Notes: generated by a model not told the origin, from the sequence alone. Positions 33,203-42,998 are shown, counted from the first letter of the stretch. The stretch is DNA of 48,086 nucleotides from Acidobacteriota bacterium (GCA_021781455.1 JAJXWV010000045.1:1-48086), one strand, 5' to 3'. A program made the numbers and translations.

Positions 33203-33268
33203 AGGAATTGAAAATTGAAAAGAGGCCGCCCTGCTTTTTCAATTTTCAATTTTCAATTTTCAATTCGC
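33203..33268. repeat. Inverted TTGAAAA/TTTTCAA heptamer arrays upstream of def
   Basis: The left arm 33203-33224 has two and a half units (GAGGAATTGAAAATTGAAAA) and the right arm 33234-33268 has four and a half units of AATTTTC. Only about ten bases separate them. They lie between the def start and the stop of the cNMP-binding gene. The AT content contrasts sharply with the surroundings. Confidence 0.88.
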
Positions 33269-33270
33269 TC

Positions 33271-34026
33271 CTACACGCCCTTCTTCTTGAGATTTTCGAT
33301 CATGGCCTCGACGGTGTGCTTGGCCCGGCGCCTGTAGAAATCGTCGAGAACTTTGCGAATGCCGGGGTACTTCGCCAGCGCATTGTCGAGCTTTTCCTTA
33401 TCCAGACGCAGCAGCTCGGTGCGTTCGGAAGCGGTGATCGTGGCCGTCCGGGGCTTTCCGGTCAGCACGCTCACCTCTCCGAAGAAATCGCCTTCGCCGA
33501 GCATGGCCAGGTAGACCGTCGAGCTCTGGCCTGCGGCGCGTGTAAAGACCTTCACCTCTCCGGAGACGATCAGGTACATCGACGAGCCGGGATCGCCTTC
33601 GGAGATGATGACGCTTCCCTGGTCGTGCGATTCGAGATCCATCTCGCGGACGAGGGCCTGCCTCTCTTCTTCCGTCAGGGCTTCGAAGAGGACGCTCTTC
33701 GGAACCTTGGGAGTGAAGAGCGGCTCGTTCTTGCCGGCCACCGGATGGGGCGCGTTCGAGCCGACCTGGGCCTGCAGCTTCTCGGCCTTCTTGCGGACGG
33801 CGATGGCCTGAACGGTCAGGCCGTTGTCGTCGTAGTAGCGGGCGGTGGCTTCGTATTGCGTGAGGGCATCGCTGCTCATGCCCGCGCCGGCCAGGGCGTC
33901 CGCGTATTGAAGACGGATGCGCGGATTGTTCGGGTACTTTTCCTGCTCGCGCTTGAGGAGGGGAACGGCGCGAGCGTACTCGCGTTTTGCAAGGAGCGAC
34001 GCGCCACTCTCGGTTTCTTCGGCCAT
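33271..34026 (-). CDS. Cyclic nucleotide-binding domain protein with TPR-like N-terminus
   Basis: This 251-residue cytoplasmic protein has TPR-like helices at about 5-85 and a cNMP-binding (CAP-type) beta-roll at about 110-235. The phosphate-binding cassette region reads GEGDFFGEVSVLTGKPRTATI, close to the consensus GExxL...RxA, so a cyclic nucleotide could bind. There is no DNA-binding helix-turn-helix, which suggests a regulatory adaptor, not a transcription factor. It is the last gene of a run with cpoB-like and bamD on the same strand. Confidence 0.88.
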   Translation of the reverse strand: MAEETESGASLLAKREYARAVPLLKREQEKYPNNPRIRLQYADALAGAGMSSDALTQYEATARYYDDNGLTVQAIAVRKKAEKLQAQVGSNAPHPVAGKNEPLFTPKVPKSVLFEALTEEERQALVREMDLESHDQGSVIISEGDPGSSMYLIVSGEVKVFTRAAGQSSTVYLAMLGEGDFFGEVSVLTGKPRTATITASERTELLRLDKEKLDNALAKYPGIRKVLDDFYRRRAKHTVEAMIENLKKKGV

Positions 34027-34030
34027 GGAC

Positions 34031-34720
34031 TCAGTATTTTATGCGCTTGAGCTCGGTCTTTGCCGAAGCAGCCGGGGACGAGTAGGGATATTTCCGAATC
34101 ACTTCCTCGAGAGTCTGCCGCGCCAGGACGAGATCGCCGCTCTTCTCCTGCGACAGGGCGATCTTGAACAGGGCGTCAGGAGCCTTGTTCTGATCGGCGA
34201 ATTCGGTGGTCACCCGCCGGTAGTAGCGCACCGCGTCGGTGTAGTCGCCGGTCTGGTAGTACGTCTCGCCGATCCAGAACAGGGCGTTGTCGGCGAGATC
34301 GCCGGAAGGTTCTTCGTCGAACACGCGCTGGAAAGTGCTGCGGGCTTCGGCGATCTTTCCCTGCCCGAAGAGGACGAGGGCGCTGCGATAGGTCTCGGCG
34401 ATGCGCGCGCTGGCCAGCGGGCCATTCCCGGTTGCCGGAGGCGCTGCCGGCCCGACGGCCGGCGGGGCGGACGAACGGGCCTGGGCCGGAGCGGCGGACG
34501 CGGCCACGGCCGACTCGAGCTTGTTGATGCGGTCGTTCAGCACGTCGATGCGCTCGAGCAACTCGGTCATCGACGTCTGCATCTGCGCGAGGCGCGCCTC
34601 GGTGTCGGCGCTCGTCTGCGGTGCGGCCGGAGCGGCGGTGATCGTCTCGTCCTGATCGCCGTGCGAGGACGCGCACGCCGCGAACAGGATCGCAAAGACG
34701 ACGACCGCTACTCTCCTCAT
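34031..34720 (-). CDS. CpoB/YbgF-like TPR lipoprotein
   Basis: This 229-residue periplasmic protein has a lipobox LFAAC near residue 16. A coiled-coil stretch (about 40-75, TEARLAQMQTSMTELLERID...) is followed by an Ala/Pro linker and three TPRs (about 105-229). This order (coiled coil then TPR) is that of CpoB/YbgF, which links the Tol system to PBP1B during constriction. No tolB or pal gene is nearby, so the name is by architecture only. The start overlaps the bamD stop (34717-34720), showing close coupling. Confidence 0.85.
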   Translation of the reverse strand: MRRVAVVVFAILFAACASSHGDQDETITAAPAAPQTSADTEARLAQMQTSMTELLERIDVLNDRINKLESAVAASAAPAQARSSAPPAVGPAAPPATGNGPLASARIAETYRSALVLFGQGKIAEARSTFQRVFDEEPSGDLADNALFWIGETYYQTGDYTDAVRYYRRVTTEFADQNKAPDALFKIALSQEKSGDLVLARQTLEEVIRKYPYSSPAASAKTELKRIKY

Positions 34721-35508
34721 GCCGCCTTGCTCTCGCTGAGTTTCTGTTTGGCGCGGCCCGCGTACTCGCTCTTCGGGAATTCGGAGACCACGCGCTCGTA
34801 GTACAGGCGGGCCTCACCGTGACGCCCGAGATGATCGAGCGAGTCGGCAAGGTCGTAGAAGACCGCGGCGCGGTCGCTGTAGTTCGGATACTTGTCGATC
34901 AGGTAATTGAGTCTCTGCACCGCTGCGAGATAGACGCCCCGCTTCATGTAGAACTTGGCGACGATGTACTCGTGCCTGGCCAGCCGGTCGAACGCTTCCT
35001 GCAGCCGCTTCTCCGCCTCGGGGCGCAGGGGACTGCGTGGATAGGCGCGGATCATGTCCTGCAGCTTTTCCACTGCCTCCCGCGTCTTGGTCTGATCGCG
35101 GTCGGGCTTGTCCATCTGCTTGAACGAAACCATGGCGATCTGCAGCATCGCGTAGTCGCCGTTCTCCGTTCCTGGATATCGGTTGATGAAATCACGGTAC
35201 TTGTACTGCGCCTCGACCAGGTTCACCGGATCGCCCTGCATGAAGTACGTGTCGGCAATGCGCAGAAGACTGCGGCGGCCGAGCGCGTCATTCGGATAGG
35301 TCTCGTAGACGTCCTGGTAATACACACGCGCTTTCGCCCACTTCTTCTTGGCGTACCACTGCTCGCCGCGATCGAAGAGTTGCTCCTTGGTCAGCTTGGC
35401 GAACTCGGGATTGACGACCGGGCGGTAACTCCGCGGGCCATGATGGCAGCCCATCGCGATCAGGATGACGGCGGCGACGGCCGCCAGGGTGATTCGGAAT
35501 CGATTCAA
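34717..35508 (-). CDS. bamD: Outer membrane assembly lipoprotein BamD
   Basis: BamD is the essential lipoprotein partner of BamA that assembles beta-barrel proteins. The 263 residues start with a lipoprotein signal (LIAMGC, cysteine about 21), then five TPRs; the typical phrases FDRGEQWYAKKKWAKARVYY, YPGTENGDYAMLQIAM and FYMKRGVYLAAVQRLNYLI are close to known BamD. Lengths of family members are 240-280. It is the first gene of the operon with the CpoB-like protein, which is logical because both are envelope TPR proteins. Its client proteins here would include the two large barrel proteins in this window. Confidence 0.93.
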   Translation of the reverse strand: MNRFRITLAAVAAVILIAMGCHHGPRSYRPVVNPEFAKLTKEQLFDRGEQWYAKKKWAKARVYYQDVYETYPNDALGRRSLLRIADTYFMQGDPVNLVEAQYKYRDFINRYPGTENGDYAMLQIAMVSFKQMDKPDRDQTKTREAVEKLQDMIRAYPRSPLRPEAEKRLQEAFDRLARHEYIVAKFYMKRGVYLAAVQRLNYLIDKYPNYSDRAAVFYDLADSLDHLGRHGEARLYYERVVSEFPKSEYAGRAKQKLSESKAA

Positions 35509-35547
35509 TCTTCCTCCAGGAAACGTGCACTGTTCGAGCGGGCCTCA

Positions 35548-35567
35548 CCCGGCCACGGCAGGCCGGG
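35548..35567. terminator. Hairpin CCCGGCC-ACGGCA-GGCCGGG between rpe and bamD
   Basis: A perfect 7-bp GC stem with a six-base loop lies in the 106-base gap between the rpe stop and the bamD start. It may reduce read-through from rpe. No T-run follows. Confidence 0.4.
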
Positions 35568-35583
35568 AACAGCTGAAAGAACT

Positions 35584-35611
35584 GCGGTCCGCGGTCCGCG
35601 GTCGGCAGTCT
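35584..35611. repeat. GCGGTCC heptamer array after rpe
   Basis: Four 7-base units GCGGTCC, GCGGTCC, GCGGTCG, GCAGTCT lie just beyond the rpe stop. They are in the opposite orientation to the array immediately upstream of rpe (36294-36335), so rpe is enclosed by an inverted pair of one family. Confidence 0.8.
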
Positions 35612-35614
35612 CTC

Positions 35615-36280
35615 TCATGCCCGCAGACCCGTAACAGCGCTTCGGATCGACTGCATTGCAGCGGATCGGTCGTTTTTGCCGAAAACGGCCGAACCGGCGA
35701 CCAGAATCGTTGCGCCCGCGCCGACAACGAGCGGTGCCGTCCGGGCGTCCACCCCACCGTCGACCTCGATTTCCACTGCCAGGCCGCGATCCGTGATCAT
35801 CCGTGAGATTTGACGGATCTTCGGCACCACAGGTTCGAGGAACGTCTGGCCGCCGAAGCCGGGATTGACGGTCATCACCAGCACGTAATCGCAGAACTCC
35901 AGGGCGGTCGTCAGCGATTCGGCCGGGGTGGCGGGATTGATGGCCACGCCCGCGAGCGCCCCGCCGTCACGAATCAGTTGCAGTGCGCGCTGAAGATGTG
36001 CCTCTGCCTCGAAATGCACGGAGATCATGTTCGCGCCGGCCTCGAGGAACGCCGCGATGTATTGCTGCGGGTTCGAGATCATGAGATGGCAGTCGAACCG
36101 AAGCCGGCTGTGCGCCCGGCAGGCCTTCACGATCATCGGCCCGATGGTGATGTTCGGGACGAAGTGGCCGTCCATGACGTCGAGGTGCAGCAGGTCCGCG
36201 CCCGACTCGACGGCGCGCAGCTCATCGGCCAGCATCGAGAAATCGGCCGACAGGAGCGAGGGTGCGATCTTCACGTTCAT
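35615..36280 (-). CDS. rpe: Ribulose-phosphate 3-epimerase
   Basis: This enzyme interconverts ribulose 5-phosphate and xylulose 5-phosphate in the pentose phosphate pathway. The 221-residue TIM barrel carries APSLLSADFSML, the metal ligands in HLDVMDGHFVPN and DCHLM, the catalytic aspartate in EVDGGV, VNPGFGGQ, and the phosphate-binding end VAGSAVFG. It is flanked on both sides by GGTC-type heptamer arrays. Confidence 0.97.
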   Translation of the reverse strand: MNVKIAPSLLSADFSMLADELRAVESGADLLHLDVMDGHFVPNITIGPMIVKACRAHSRLRFDCHLMISNPQQYIAAFLEAGANMISVHFEAEAHLQRALQLIRDGGALAGVAINPATPAESLTTALEFCDYVLVMTVNPGFGGQTFLEPVVPKIRQISRMITDRGLAVEIEVDGGVDARTAPLVVGAGATILVAGSAVFGKNDRSAAMQSIRSAVTGLRA

Positions 36281-36293
36281 GATTCTCTCGACT

Positions 36294-36438
36294 CAGACCA
36301 CAGACCACGGACCGCAGACCGCGGACCGCAGTTGAACGCGTGACGGGACAGCGTGATCGCCAGCGCTTTCGGCGCGAATCTCGGACTCCGCCGCTGTGGT
36401 CCGTGGTCCGTGGTCTGTGGTCTGTGGTCTGCGGTCTC
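36294..36438. repeat. Inverted pair of GTGGTCC/GGACCAC heptamer arrays
   Basis: The left arm 36294-36335 reads CAGACCA, CAGACCA, CGGACCG, CAGACCG, CGGACCG; the right arm 36395-36438 reads TGTGGTC, CGTGGTC, CGTGGTC, TGTGGTC, TGTGGTC, TGCGGTC. The loop is about 60 bases. The structure spans the gap between the rpe start and the stop of the PASTA gene. Confidence 0.9.
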
Positions 36439-36443
36439 AAAGT

Positions 36444-37310
36444 TCACTGTGTGGTCGTCCTTGGGCCGAGGACGGGCTGCGGAGGTGGCGGCTGCTCGGT
36501 GATGCTCGTCCCCTCCTGCTTGCTCACCACTACCGAAACGGCATCGCGCGCACTCACCGGTGAGCCGCGCGTCGGGAACTGGCGAATGATTATGCCATCC
36601 GCAATCCCGGGATATTCCTCGAACTTCACCGTCGAGATCTTCAGGCCGTGCCCTTCGAGATACGGGCGCACCTGGTCGAGCGAATGGTCGATCAGGTCGG
36701 GCATCACGTACGCCGGCGGTTGCGGCGGCGTGGATATCAGTAACGAGATCGGCGTCTGCGCCGCCACCACCGTGCCGATCGGAGGATCCGCGGCGACAAT
36801 CCGCTCTCGCGGCGCCGGGACGGGCGCCTGCCCGCCGCCATTCGCGTTCAGCGTCTCCGCAGCGGGCATGGCCGACTGGACCGAGGCCGGCACTTCGGCG
36901 TACGCGAGACTCCCGATTCGAAGGTTGGACTGCGAGAGCCGGAGGACGGCGGTGCCGCTCGACTGACCCCGCAGGTCGGGAACGTGGAGCACGAGCGGCC
37001 CGTCGCTCAACCCGACGATGATGTTCGTCCCGCGTTTGATGAGGTTCGTGGCACCTGGGGTCCTGTTCTGCCAGGCCACGTGGTCGGCCGGCACCTTGTC
37101 GGAGTTGCGGCGCATCTTGGGGTCGACCTTGAGCGCGACACCGAGGTCCGAGCAGGTAGCACGCGCGTCGGCCAGCGATTTTCCGATCAGGTTCGGAGTG
37201 GGCAGCGACTTGCCGCGCACGAAGAAGTTGAACCAGAAATACGTGCTGCCCGCAAAGGCAATGACGACGATGGCGACGAACAGCAGGTTATCGAAGCATC
37301 CCCGTTTCAT
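36444..37310 (-). CDS. PASTA-domain membrane-anchored protein
   Basis: This 288-residue protein has a single N-terminal membrane helix (about 9-30) followed by three PASTA modules in the periplasm (beginning near [33 protein letters not shown] and [16 protein letters not shown]) and a proline-rich tail. PASTA modules are usually found in penicillin-binding proteins and Ser/Thr kinases, where they bind peptidoglycan; here no catalytic domain is attached. Its ATG overlaps the lon stop (TAATG at 37308-37312), so it is made together with Lon. Confidence 0.87.
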   Translation of the reverse strand: MKRGCFDNLLFVAIVVIAFAGSTYFWFNFFVRGKSLPTPNLIGKSLADARATCSDLGVALKVDPKMRRNSDKVPADHVAWQNRTPGATNLIKRGTNIIVGLSDGPLVLHVPDLRGQSSGTAVLRLSQSNLRIGSLAYAEVPASVQSAMPAAETLNANGGGQAPVPAPRERIVAADPPIGTVVAAQTPISLLISTPPQPPAYVMPDLIDHSLDQVRPYLEGHGLKISTVKFEEYPGIADGIIIRQFPTRGSPVSARDAVSVVVSKQEGTSITEQPPPPQPVLGPRTTTQ

Positions 37311-39769
37311 TACCTTTCGGCTCGCTCGCTTTTCTGGCGCTCAGCGCGGTATTCGGCTTCGTCGTACTTGCGTTCCTTGCCACGCACGACGTACAGCGGG
37401 ATCAGCGCTTCCTTCCAGACGTCCTCGACCCGCTCAGCGAAGAGGAATCGCAGCTCGCTGCGGATCTCCTCGGGTACTTCGGTGAGGTCCCTGCGATTCC
37501 CTTCCGGCAGGATAACGGTCTTGACGTTGGCGCGGTGCGCGGCCATCACTTTTTCCTTGATTCCGCCCACCGACAGAACCTTACCACGAAGCGTGATCTC
37601 GCCCGTCATGGCCACGTCGTGCCGCACCGGACGCTCCCCCATCACCGAGGCGATGCAGGTGGCGATGGCCACGCCGGCGGACGGCCCGTCCTTCGGAATG
37701 GCTCCGGCCGGAAAGTGAATGTGGATGTCGTAGTCGCTGAACAGGCGGTCCTGGATGTCGAGCTCACCGGCCTTGGAGCGGACGTACGAATAGGCCGCCG
37801 AGACCGACTCGCGCATGACTTCGCCCAGCTGTCCGGTGACGGTGGTTCGGCCGCTGCCGGTCATGCGCGTCGCTTCGATGAACATGATCTCCCCGCCGAA
37901 CGAGGTCCAGGCCAGGCCGGTCGACACCCCGATTTCCGGTGTCCGTTCCGCGAACTCGTGCTCGAACGACGGGAGGCCGAGGTAAGGCTCGATGTCCGCC
38001 ACGTCGACCTTGAAGTGCTCCTCCGCAGCGTCGCCTGCTGCGACTTTCCGGGCGATCTTCCGCAGGATGGTGGCCAGCTTCCGCTCCAGATTGCGCACTC
38101 CCGCTTCCGCGGTGTAGTCGCGAAGGGTGGTCATGATGGCCTCGTCGGTCATCTCGACCTGCGCCGGTTCCAGGCCGTGGTCGATGAGCAACTGCGGGAT
38201 CAGGTGCTTCCTGGCGATCTGCAGCTTCTCCCTTTCGGTGTAGCCCGAGAGACGGATCACTTCCATGCGGTCGCGCAACGGCCCGGGTATGGTGTCGAGC
38301 ACGTTGGCCGTGCAGATGAACAGCGTGTGCGAGAGGTCGTAGGGAATCTCCAAATAGCGGTCGACGAAGGCGTGGTTCTGCTTCGGATCGAGCACTTCGA
38401 GGAGGGCCGAGGCGGGGTCGCCGCGGAAGTCTTTGCCGATCTTGTCGATCTCGTCGATCATGATCAGCGGGTTGTTCACGCCGACCTGGGTGTAGCTCTG
38501 GATCATTTTTCCGGGCATCGCGCCGATGTAGGTCTTGCGGTGGCCGCGGATCTCCGATTCGTCGGTCACGCCGCCGACGGCCATGCGCACGAACTTGCGG
38601 CCAAGGGCGTCGGCAATCGCCGCGCCTAACGAGGTCTTCCCCACCCCCGGCGGCCCGACGAAGCAGAGGATCGGTCCCTTGAGGTCGCCCTTCAGCTTCA
38701 GCACCGCCAGGAACTCGAGGACGCGCTCCTTGACCTTCTCCAGGCCGGCGTGGCGGTCGTCGAGAATCTCCTCGGCGCGTTTGAGATCGAGCTGGTCTTC
38801 CGTCTTCTCCGTCCAGGGCACCTGCAGAACCGTGTCGAGATGCCCCTTCAGGACCGCATAGTCCGAAGACGACGGCGAGAGCTGGCCCATGCGGGTCACC
38901 TCGCGCCGCAGCTGCTGCTTGAAGTCTTCCGATAGTGGGAGAGCCTCGACGCGGTCGCGATAGGTGTCGGCCTCGCGTTCCGAGGCGTTGTTGTCGCCCA
39001 GCTCGTCCTGGATGATGCGCAGCTGCTCGCGGAGATAGCTCTCGCGGTCGCGGCGGTCGATCGAGGTCTGGATCTGACGCTGCAGCTCGCGGTCGACCGT
39101 GGCTTTGCCGAGGTCGCGCTGAATCCAGTCGATGAGCAGCTCGATCCGCTCGACGGGGTTCACCGTCTCGAGCAGAAGCTGCTTCTCCTCGAGCGGAACG
39201 TTGACGAACGACGACAGGAGATCGGCGAAGGTGTCCGGGCCTTCGCTCATGTTCATGCGCACGATGTTCAGGAGCTCGTTCGAATACTTGGCATCGCTCT
39301 CCACGAGCTTCTCGAAGAGCGACAGAGCTCTGTTCATCAGCTGGTCGGTCTTGATGCTCTTGGCAATCGGGCGGGGCGCCACTTCGCGGAGGCGCGCTTC
39401 GAAGTAAGGGTCGCTCTGCAGCATCTGCACGAGCTCGACGCGCTGGCGGCCCTGCAGGAAGAGCTGGTAACGGTCCGAGGACAGCGGCAGGCGCTGCACG
39501 ATGGCGGCGAGCACGCCGATGTTGGCCAGATCGGCCGGCCGCGGATTCTCCTTGTCCCCGCTCTTCTGGCAGAAGGCGGCGATCAGGTTCTGATCATCGG
39601 GGAGGCCCTTCAGCAGGCGCACGTTGCGGTCGATGCCGACCTGCAGCGACAACACGCCGCCGGGAAAAAGCACCGACGAGACCAGCGGGATCACCGGCAG
39701 ACGCGTCGGGACTTCGACGTCCAGCCAGTCCGAAGAATCGGGCGATTTGTTAGGTTTGGTTTGGGCCAT
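37310..39769 (-). CDS. lon: ATP-dependent protease Lon
   Basis: This cytoplasmic AAA+ serine protease degrades damaged and regulatory proteins. The 819 residues have an N-terminal LON substrate domain ([19 protein letters not shown]), a coiled helical part, the AAA+ module with Walker A GPPGVGKT and Walker [10 protein letters not shown], and the C-terminal protease domain with catalytic serine in [10 protein letters not shown] and the lysine in [10 protein letters not shown]. The start is set at ATG 39769 (MAQTKPNKS), the frame being open further up. The N-terminal domain starts [12 protein letters not shown], as in many Lon proteins. Confidence 0.97.
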   Translation of the reverse strand: MAQTKPNKSPDSSDWLDVEVPTRLPVIPLVSSVLFPGGVLSLQVGIDRNVRLLKGLPDDQNLIAAFCQKSGDKENPRPADLANIGVLAAIVQRLPLSSDRYQLFLQGRQRVELVQMLQSDPYFEARLREVAPRPIAKSIKTDQLMNRALSLFEKLVESDAKYSNELLNIVRMNMSEGPDTFADLLSSFVNVPLEEKQLLLETVNPVERIELLIDWIQRDLGKATVDRELQRQIQTSIDRRDRESYLREQLRIIQDELGDNNASEREADTYRDRVEALPLSEDFKQQLRREVTRMGQLSPSSSDYAVLKGHLDTVLQVPWTEKTEDQLDLKRAEEILDDRHAGLEKVKERVLEFLAVLKLKGDLKGPILCFVGPPGVGKTSLGAAIADALGRKFVRMAVGGVTDESEIRGHRKTYIGAMPGKMIQSYTQVGVNNPLIMIDEIDKIGKDFRGDPASALLEVLDPKQNHAFVDRYLEIPYDLSHTLFICTANVLDTIPGPLRDRMEVIRLSGYTEREKLQIARKHLIPQLLIDHGLEPAQVEMTDEAIMTTLRDYTAEAGVRNLERKLATILRKIARKVAAGDAAEEHFKVDVADIEPYLGLPSFEHEFAERTPEIGVSTGLAWTSFGGEIMFIEATRMTGSGRTTVTGQLGEVMRESVSAAYSYVRSKAGELDIQDRLFSDYDIHIHFPAGAIPKDGPSAGVAIATCIASVMGERPVRHDVAMTGEITLRGKVLSVGGIKEKVMAAHRANVKTVILPEGNRRDLTEVPEEIRSELRFLFAERVEDVWKEALIPLYVVRGKERKYDEAEYRAERQKSERAER

Positions 39770-39949
39770 CACTTTTCCAGCCAGAATCCGATTCGCAAAG
39801 AACGACAAGCGGATTTCGGACCCGCGTGTTCCCGCAACCGCCGTGCGCGCCGTGCATCCTCATGCCGCCGCACCTCGATCTCACGGGCATGCGAATTGTA
39901 GAAAATGCCGTGAGGTGGAACAATCATCCCCGGGGCGACTGCAAACTCA

Positions 39950-40948
39950 ATGAACGACGCGGGGGCGCCGGATGTCGTGTCCGATACGAACCTGAAGCGG
40001 GCAGATCTGCACTGCCACAGCCGCTTCTCGGTGTTCAAGTACTTCCGCCGCGCCAATACTCGCGACTGCTACAACGCTCCCGAGGACGTCTATCGCATCG
40101 CCAAGGAGAGAGGCATGACCTATGTGACTCTCACCGACCACGATTCGATCGACGGCGCGCTCTATCTCCTCAACAAGTACCCGGAAATGACCGATTTCTT
40201 CATCGGTGAAGAAGTCGAAACCTACTTCCCCGAGACCGGCCAGCGCATTCACGTCGGTGTGTGGGGCCTCGACGAGGAGCAGCATCGGGAGATCCAGCGC
40301 CTGCGGCCCAATATCCGGGAGCTCGTCCCCTACATGAAGATTCAGCGACTCATCTTCGGGGTCAACCACCTCTTCCAGAACTACAGGATGAAGAACGTGG
40401 CCGGCCGGTACATCTCCGAGCTGATCGACATGTTCGACGTTTTTGAAGTGCTGAACGGGGCCATGGCCTCGTTCCACAACAAGATGGTCCAGCAGCTCGT
40501 GGCGCATGTTCGCGAGGAGCACGGCCGGACCGTGTCCATGGTTGGCGGCTCGGACGCCCACACGCTCAAGCACGTGGCCAAGGTCCACACCGTGGCCAAA
40601 GGCGAGACGCATGCGGAGTTCCTGGAGAACGTCCGTACCGGGGAGTGCTTCGCCTGGGGCTCGGAGATGCGCTTCCGCGAGCTCGTGGCCGACATCTATC
40701 TGCTGACGATCGCGTACAACAGCGAGGCCCGCCACGACTTGATGTCCAATGAGTACAGCGCCGTCGACAAGACCATCCAGCTGGCCGGGCGTCTGGCCTC
40801 GATTCCCACGGCCATCTCCGGAATCCCCGCCGCCATCACCTCGCTGAACTACCTCAAGCAGATCGTGGTGACGAAGGGGATCTCCATGCGCTTCGCCCGC
40901 CTGGTCGAAGAGATCCGGCCGGTTCTCGGTCCGAGCGACGAGCCCTAG
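39950..40948 (+). CDS. PHP-domain metal-dependent phosphoesterase
   Basis: This 332-residue protein starts with the PHP motif ADLHCHSRFS (histidines 21 and 23), then LTDHDSIDG (about 61-69) and, later, GVNHLFQNYR and GGSDAHTLKHV, which together give the metal-binding set of the PHP family (TrpH/YciV-like). Such proteins hydrolyse nucleoside phosphates or oligonucleotides, but the substrate here is unknown. The C-terminal 80 residues are helical and outside the core. It is divergent from lon, with about 180 bases between the two starts. Confidence 0.88.
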   Translation: MNDAGAPDVVSDTNLKRADLHCHSRFSVFKYFRRANTRDCYNAPEDVYRIAKERGMTYVTLTDHDSIDGALYLLNKYPEMTDFFIGEEVETYFPETGQRIHVGVWGLDEEQHREIQRLRPNIRELVPYMKIQRLIFGVNHLFQNYRMKNVAGRYISELIDMFDVFEVLNGAMASFHNKMVQQLVAHVREEHGRTVSMVGGSDAHTLKHVAKVHTVAKGETHAEFLENVRTGECFAWGSEMRFRELVADIYLLTIAYNSEARHDLMSNEYSAVDKTIQLAGRLASIPTAISGIPAAITSLNYLKQIVVTKGISMRFARLVEEIRPVLGPSDEP

Positions 40949-41120
40949 ACCAGAGCGCAGAGGGCAGATCGCAGGTGGGGTCAGCGCGAGCGACCTGACT
41001 CGCGTAGGGACGCGCAGCAGCGCGTCCGCAACTCCGGGGTCGCTTCATGACCAGTGCGCAAAAATGTCAGAAGGCACCGCCTTGCCTGCGCTCTGCGATC
41101 TGCCCTCTGCGATCTGTAAG
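40946..41120. repeat. Inverted CTGCGAT/CTCTGCG heptamer arrays with a REP between them
   Basis: The left arm 40946-40974 reads AGACCAG, AGCGCAG, AGGGCAG, ATCGCAG; the right arm 41086-41120 reads CTGCGCT, CTGCGAT, CTGCCCT, CTGCGAT, CTGTAAG. Between them lie about 110 bases that contain one GTAG-headed REP (41004-41032). The array begins at the PHP gene stop and ends just before the stop of the convergent outer-membrane protein gene. Confidence 0.85.
41004..41032 (+). repeat. Single GTAG-headed REP
   Basis: This is a single forward copy of the GTAG-headed unit with the GGACGCGC-AGCA-GCGCGTCC hairpin, identical in core to those near the RAYT gene. It sits inside the loop of an inverted heptamer pair. 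Confidence 0.9.
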
Positions 41121-41124
41121 CGCT

Positions 41125-42894
41125 CTAGAAATTGACGGCCAGGCCGCCGACGTACTTGCGCGACGCGCCGTTGGGCTCGAGCGTGTCGAGCAGGTAGGGC
41201 GAGTTCTCCGCCCGGGCCACTTCGACGCCGAGCAGGACCTTCAGATCGAGCGGCAGATGAAGTGACTGCGCCATGCGCACGTTCACGCGCTCGCTGCGAT
41301 AGTCGGCGTGGGCGGCCTGCGGCTGGTCGATGCCGCGGTACGAGATGATGAGCGAGGTACCAGTGGGGAAGAAGATCGACTGCACGTCGCCGGTGATGTA
41401 GACCTTGGCGGCGCCGCCGTGCGAAGGTGTGGCTTCTCCTGCGCTCGTGGAGACGTCGATGGCGACCTTGTTGCCGAGATCCCTGCGGTAGGAGATGCGC
41501 AGATCGCGGCGGATGTCTCCGGAATCGATGTACAGGCCGTCCCAGAACTGCTCGGTCCCGTCGCTGACCACCATGCGCAGCGGCGACTCGACCGCTGTGA
41601 CCGTGGCGATCGCTGACAGGTGGCTCGCGTTCTCATCGCCCGAGATGATGCCGAACGAATACGTGTAGCGCGGCAGGACGCGGCCGTCCTCGGACCAGAT
41701 CACGACGCTCGGCAGCGAAGAAACATCTCGCGACGAGTCCATGACCTTGTACATTCCGGTGGCCACGAGCGCGCTGTCCTTCCCGAACTTCCACTCCGCG
41801 CCGGTTCGGGGCGCCAGTTCCGTGCCGGTCAGCCCCACGCGGCTGGAGACACCGTATCGGAGCAGCAGTTCCGGCAGGACGCCGTAGGAGCCGGTGGTGG
41901 TGAAGTCCGCAGTCCTCTGCAGGGCCTGCGGAGCGCCGCGCACGTTCTCCTGCGTCACGCGCAGCGACACGCCGAGATCGCTGTGCCGCGTCTGCATCAG
42001 CGTCGTTCCGCCGGCCACCTCGATCAGGTCGGATCCGTTCGGAACCGAGGCGAAGAGGTTTTCCTGCGCGAAGTAGCGAACGTGGAAATTCGCGTTCCCA
42101 TGCTGCCACTCGAAGTTGTGCGAGCGGACGTCTGCTTCGGCAGTCTGGGGCGAGTCGCTGCGCAGGCGCCAGAAGCTCTTCGTCGACGCGAGCCGGTAGG
42201 CGTCGTTATCGGCCGAGCGGAGCTCCATCGACATGACGCTCGACTGCGCCGCCGTTGTCCCGAACGATCCCCCGTTGGAGTCGGTCGGATCGTCAATCCG
42301 GTGAATGTTGCCCCGAACGCCGAGCTGCCAGCTGTCGGTGAGCCGGCTCTGCACACCCACGCTCGTCTGGGCCGACATCGGAGTGTCGGGTTGATCGCCC
42401 ACGGCGGTCATCGACACCATCTGCCCGCGCAGGCGCGGCAGGCGGTAATCCGGCAATGACGAAGCCGCGAGCACCATGTCCACTTCGTGCAGGATGTCGG
42501 GCGGGAGCGAGGCGCGGATCTCCCACATCTCGTCGTTCGAGCTCGTGCCGGCCTTCTTCTCGTTCTGCATCGACAGCTTGACGTGCTGCAACGCCTTGCC
42601 GGGAACGACCGTAGCGATGGCCGGCTTCAGCCCCTGCTTGACGGCAATGACCTTGTAGACACCGGCCGGCATGGACGGCAGTTTGAAGCTGCCATCGAGC
42701 GAGGTGTAGGTCTGAATGGCTCCGAGGTCCTGGAGATTGAGGGCAATGACCAGCGCGTTGGCGACCGGCCGTGCTGCGTTCGTCACGCTCCCGAAGATCT
42801 GGAGTACCGGAGGGACGACCGTCAGATCCGCGATCGCGGAGGGCGCGAGCGCCGCGAAGAGGCTTGTGAGCGCGACAGCAGCAAATCGGCGCAT
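41125..42894 (-). CDS. Outer-membrane protein with carboxypeptidase-regulatory N-terminal domain
   Basis: This 589-residue exported protein has a signal peptide (about 1-22), an Ig-like CarboxypepD_reg domain (about 30-110, VLQIFGSVTNAARPVANALVI start), and then a long region of alternating hydrophobic/polar strands that ends in GLAVNF, with terminal phenylalanine as for BAM-assembled barrels. No plug domain or TonB box is recognisable, so it may be a barrel related to TonB receptors but not TonB-driven. The function is unknown. It stands alone, with repeats at its 3' end and a heptamer array upstream. Confidence 0.75.
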   Translation of the reverse strand: MRRFAAVALTSLFAALAPSAIADLTVVPPVLQIFGSVTNAARPVANALVIALNLQDLGAIQTYTSLDGSFKLPSMPAGVYKVIAVKQGLKPAIATVVPGKALQHVKLSMQNEKKAGTSSNDEMWEIRASLPPDILHEVDMVLAASSLPDYRLPRLRGQMVSMTAVGDQPDTPMSAQTSVGVQSRLTDSWQLGVRGNIHRIDDPTDSNGGSFGTTAAQSSVMSMELRSADNDAYRLASTKSFWRLRSDSPQTAEADVRSHNFEWQHGNANFHVRYFAQENLFASVPNGSDLIEVAGGTTLMQTRHSDLGVSLRVTQENVRGAPQALQRTADFTTTGSYGVLPELLLRYGVSSRVGLTGTELAPRTGAEWKFGKDSALVATGMYKVMDSSRDVSSLPSVVIWSEDGRVLPRYTYSFGIISGDENASHLSAIATVTAVESPLRMVVSDGTEQFWDGLYIDSGDIRRDLRISYRRDLGNKVAIDVSTSAGEATPSHGGAAKVYITGDVQSIFFPTGTSLIISYRGIDQPQAAHADYRSERVNVRMAQSLHLPLDLKVLLGVEVARAENSPYLLDTLEPNGASRKYVGGLAVNF

Positions 42895-42972
42895 ATCCTC
42901 CTCTTTTTTACAGACGCAGCGAGTCTACCACCATGGGAGTCGAAACATGACGAGGCGGGCGGGTTCTTCCCA

Positions 42973-42998
42973 GGGTAGCGGGTAGCGGGTAGGGACGC
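42973..42998. repeat. GCGGGTA heptamer array, left of the four-helix-bundle gene
   Basis: Three 7-base units (GGTAGCG, GGTAGCG, GGTAGGG) lie about 80 bases before the four-helix-bundle gene. The complementary array lies right after its stop (43451-43484). Confidence 0.85.
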
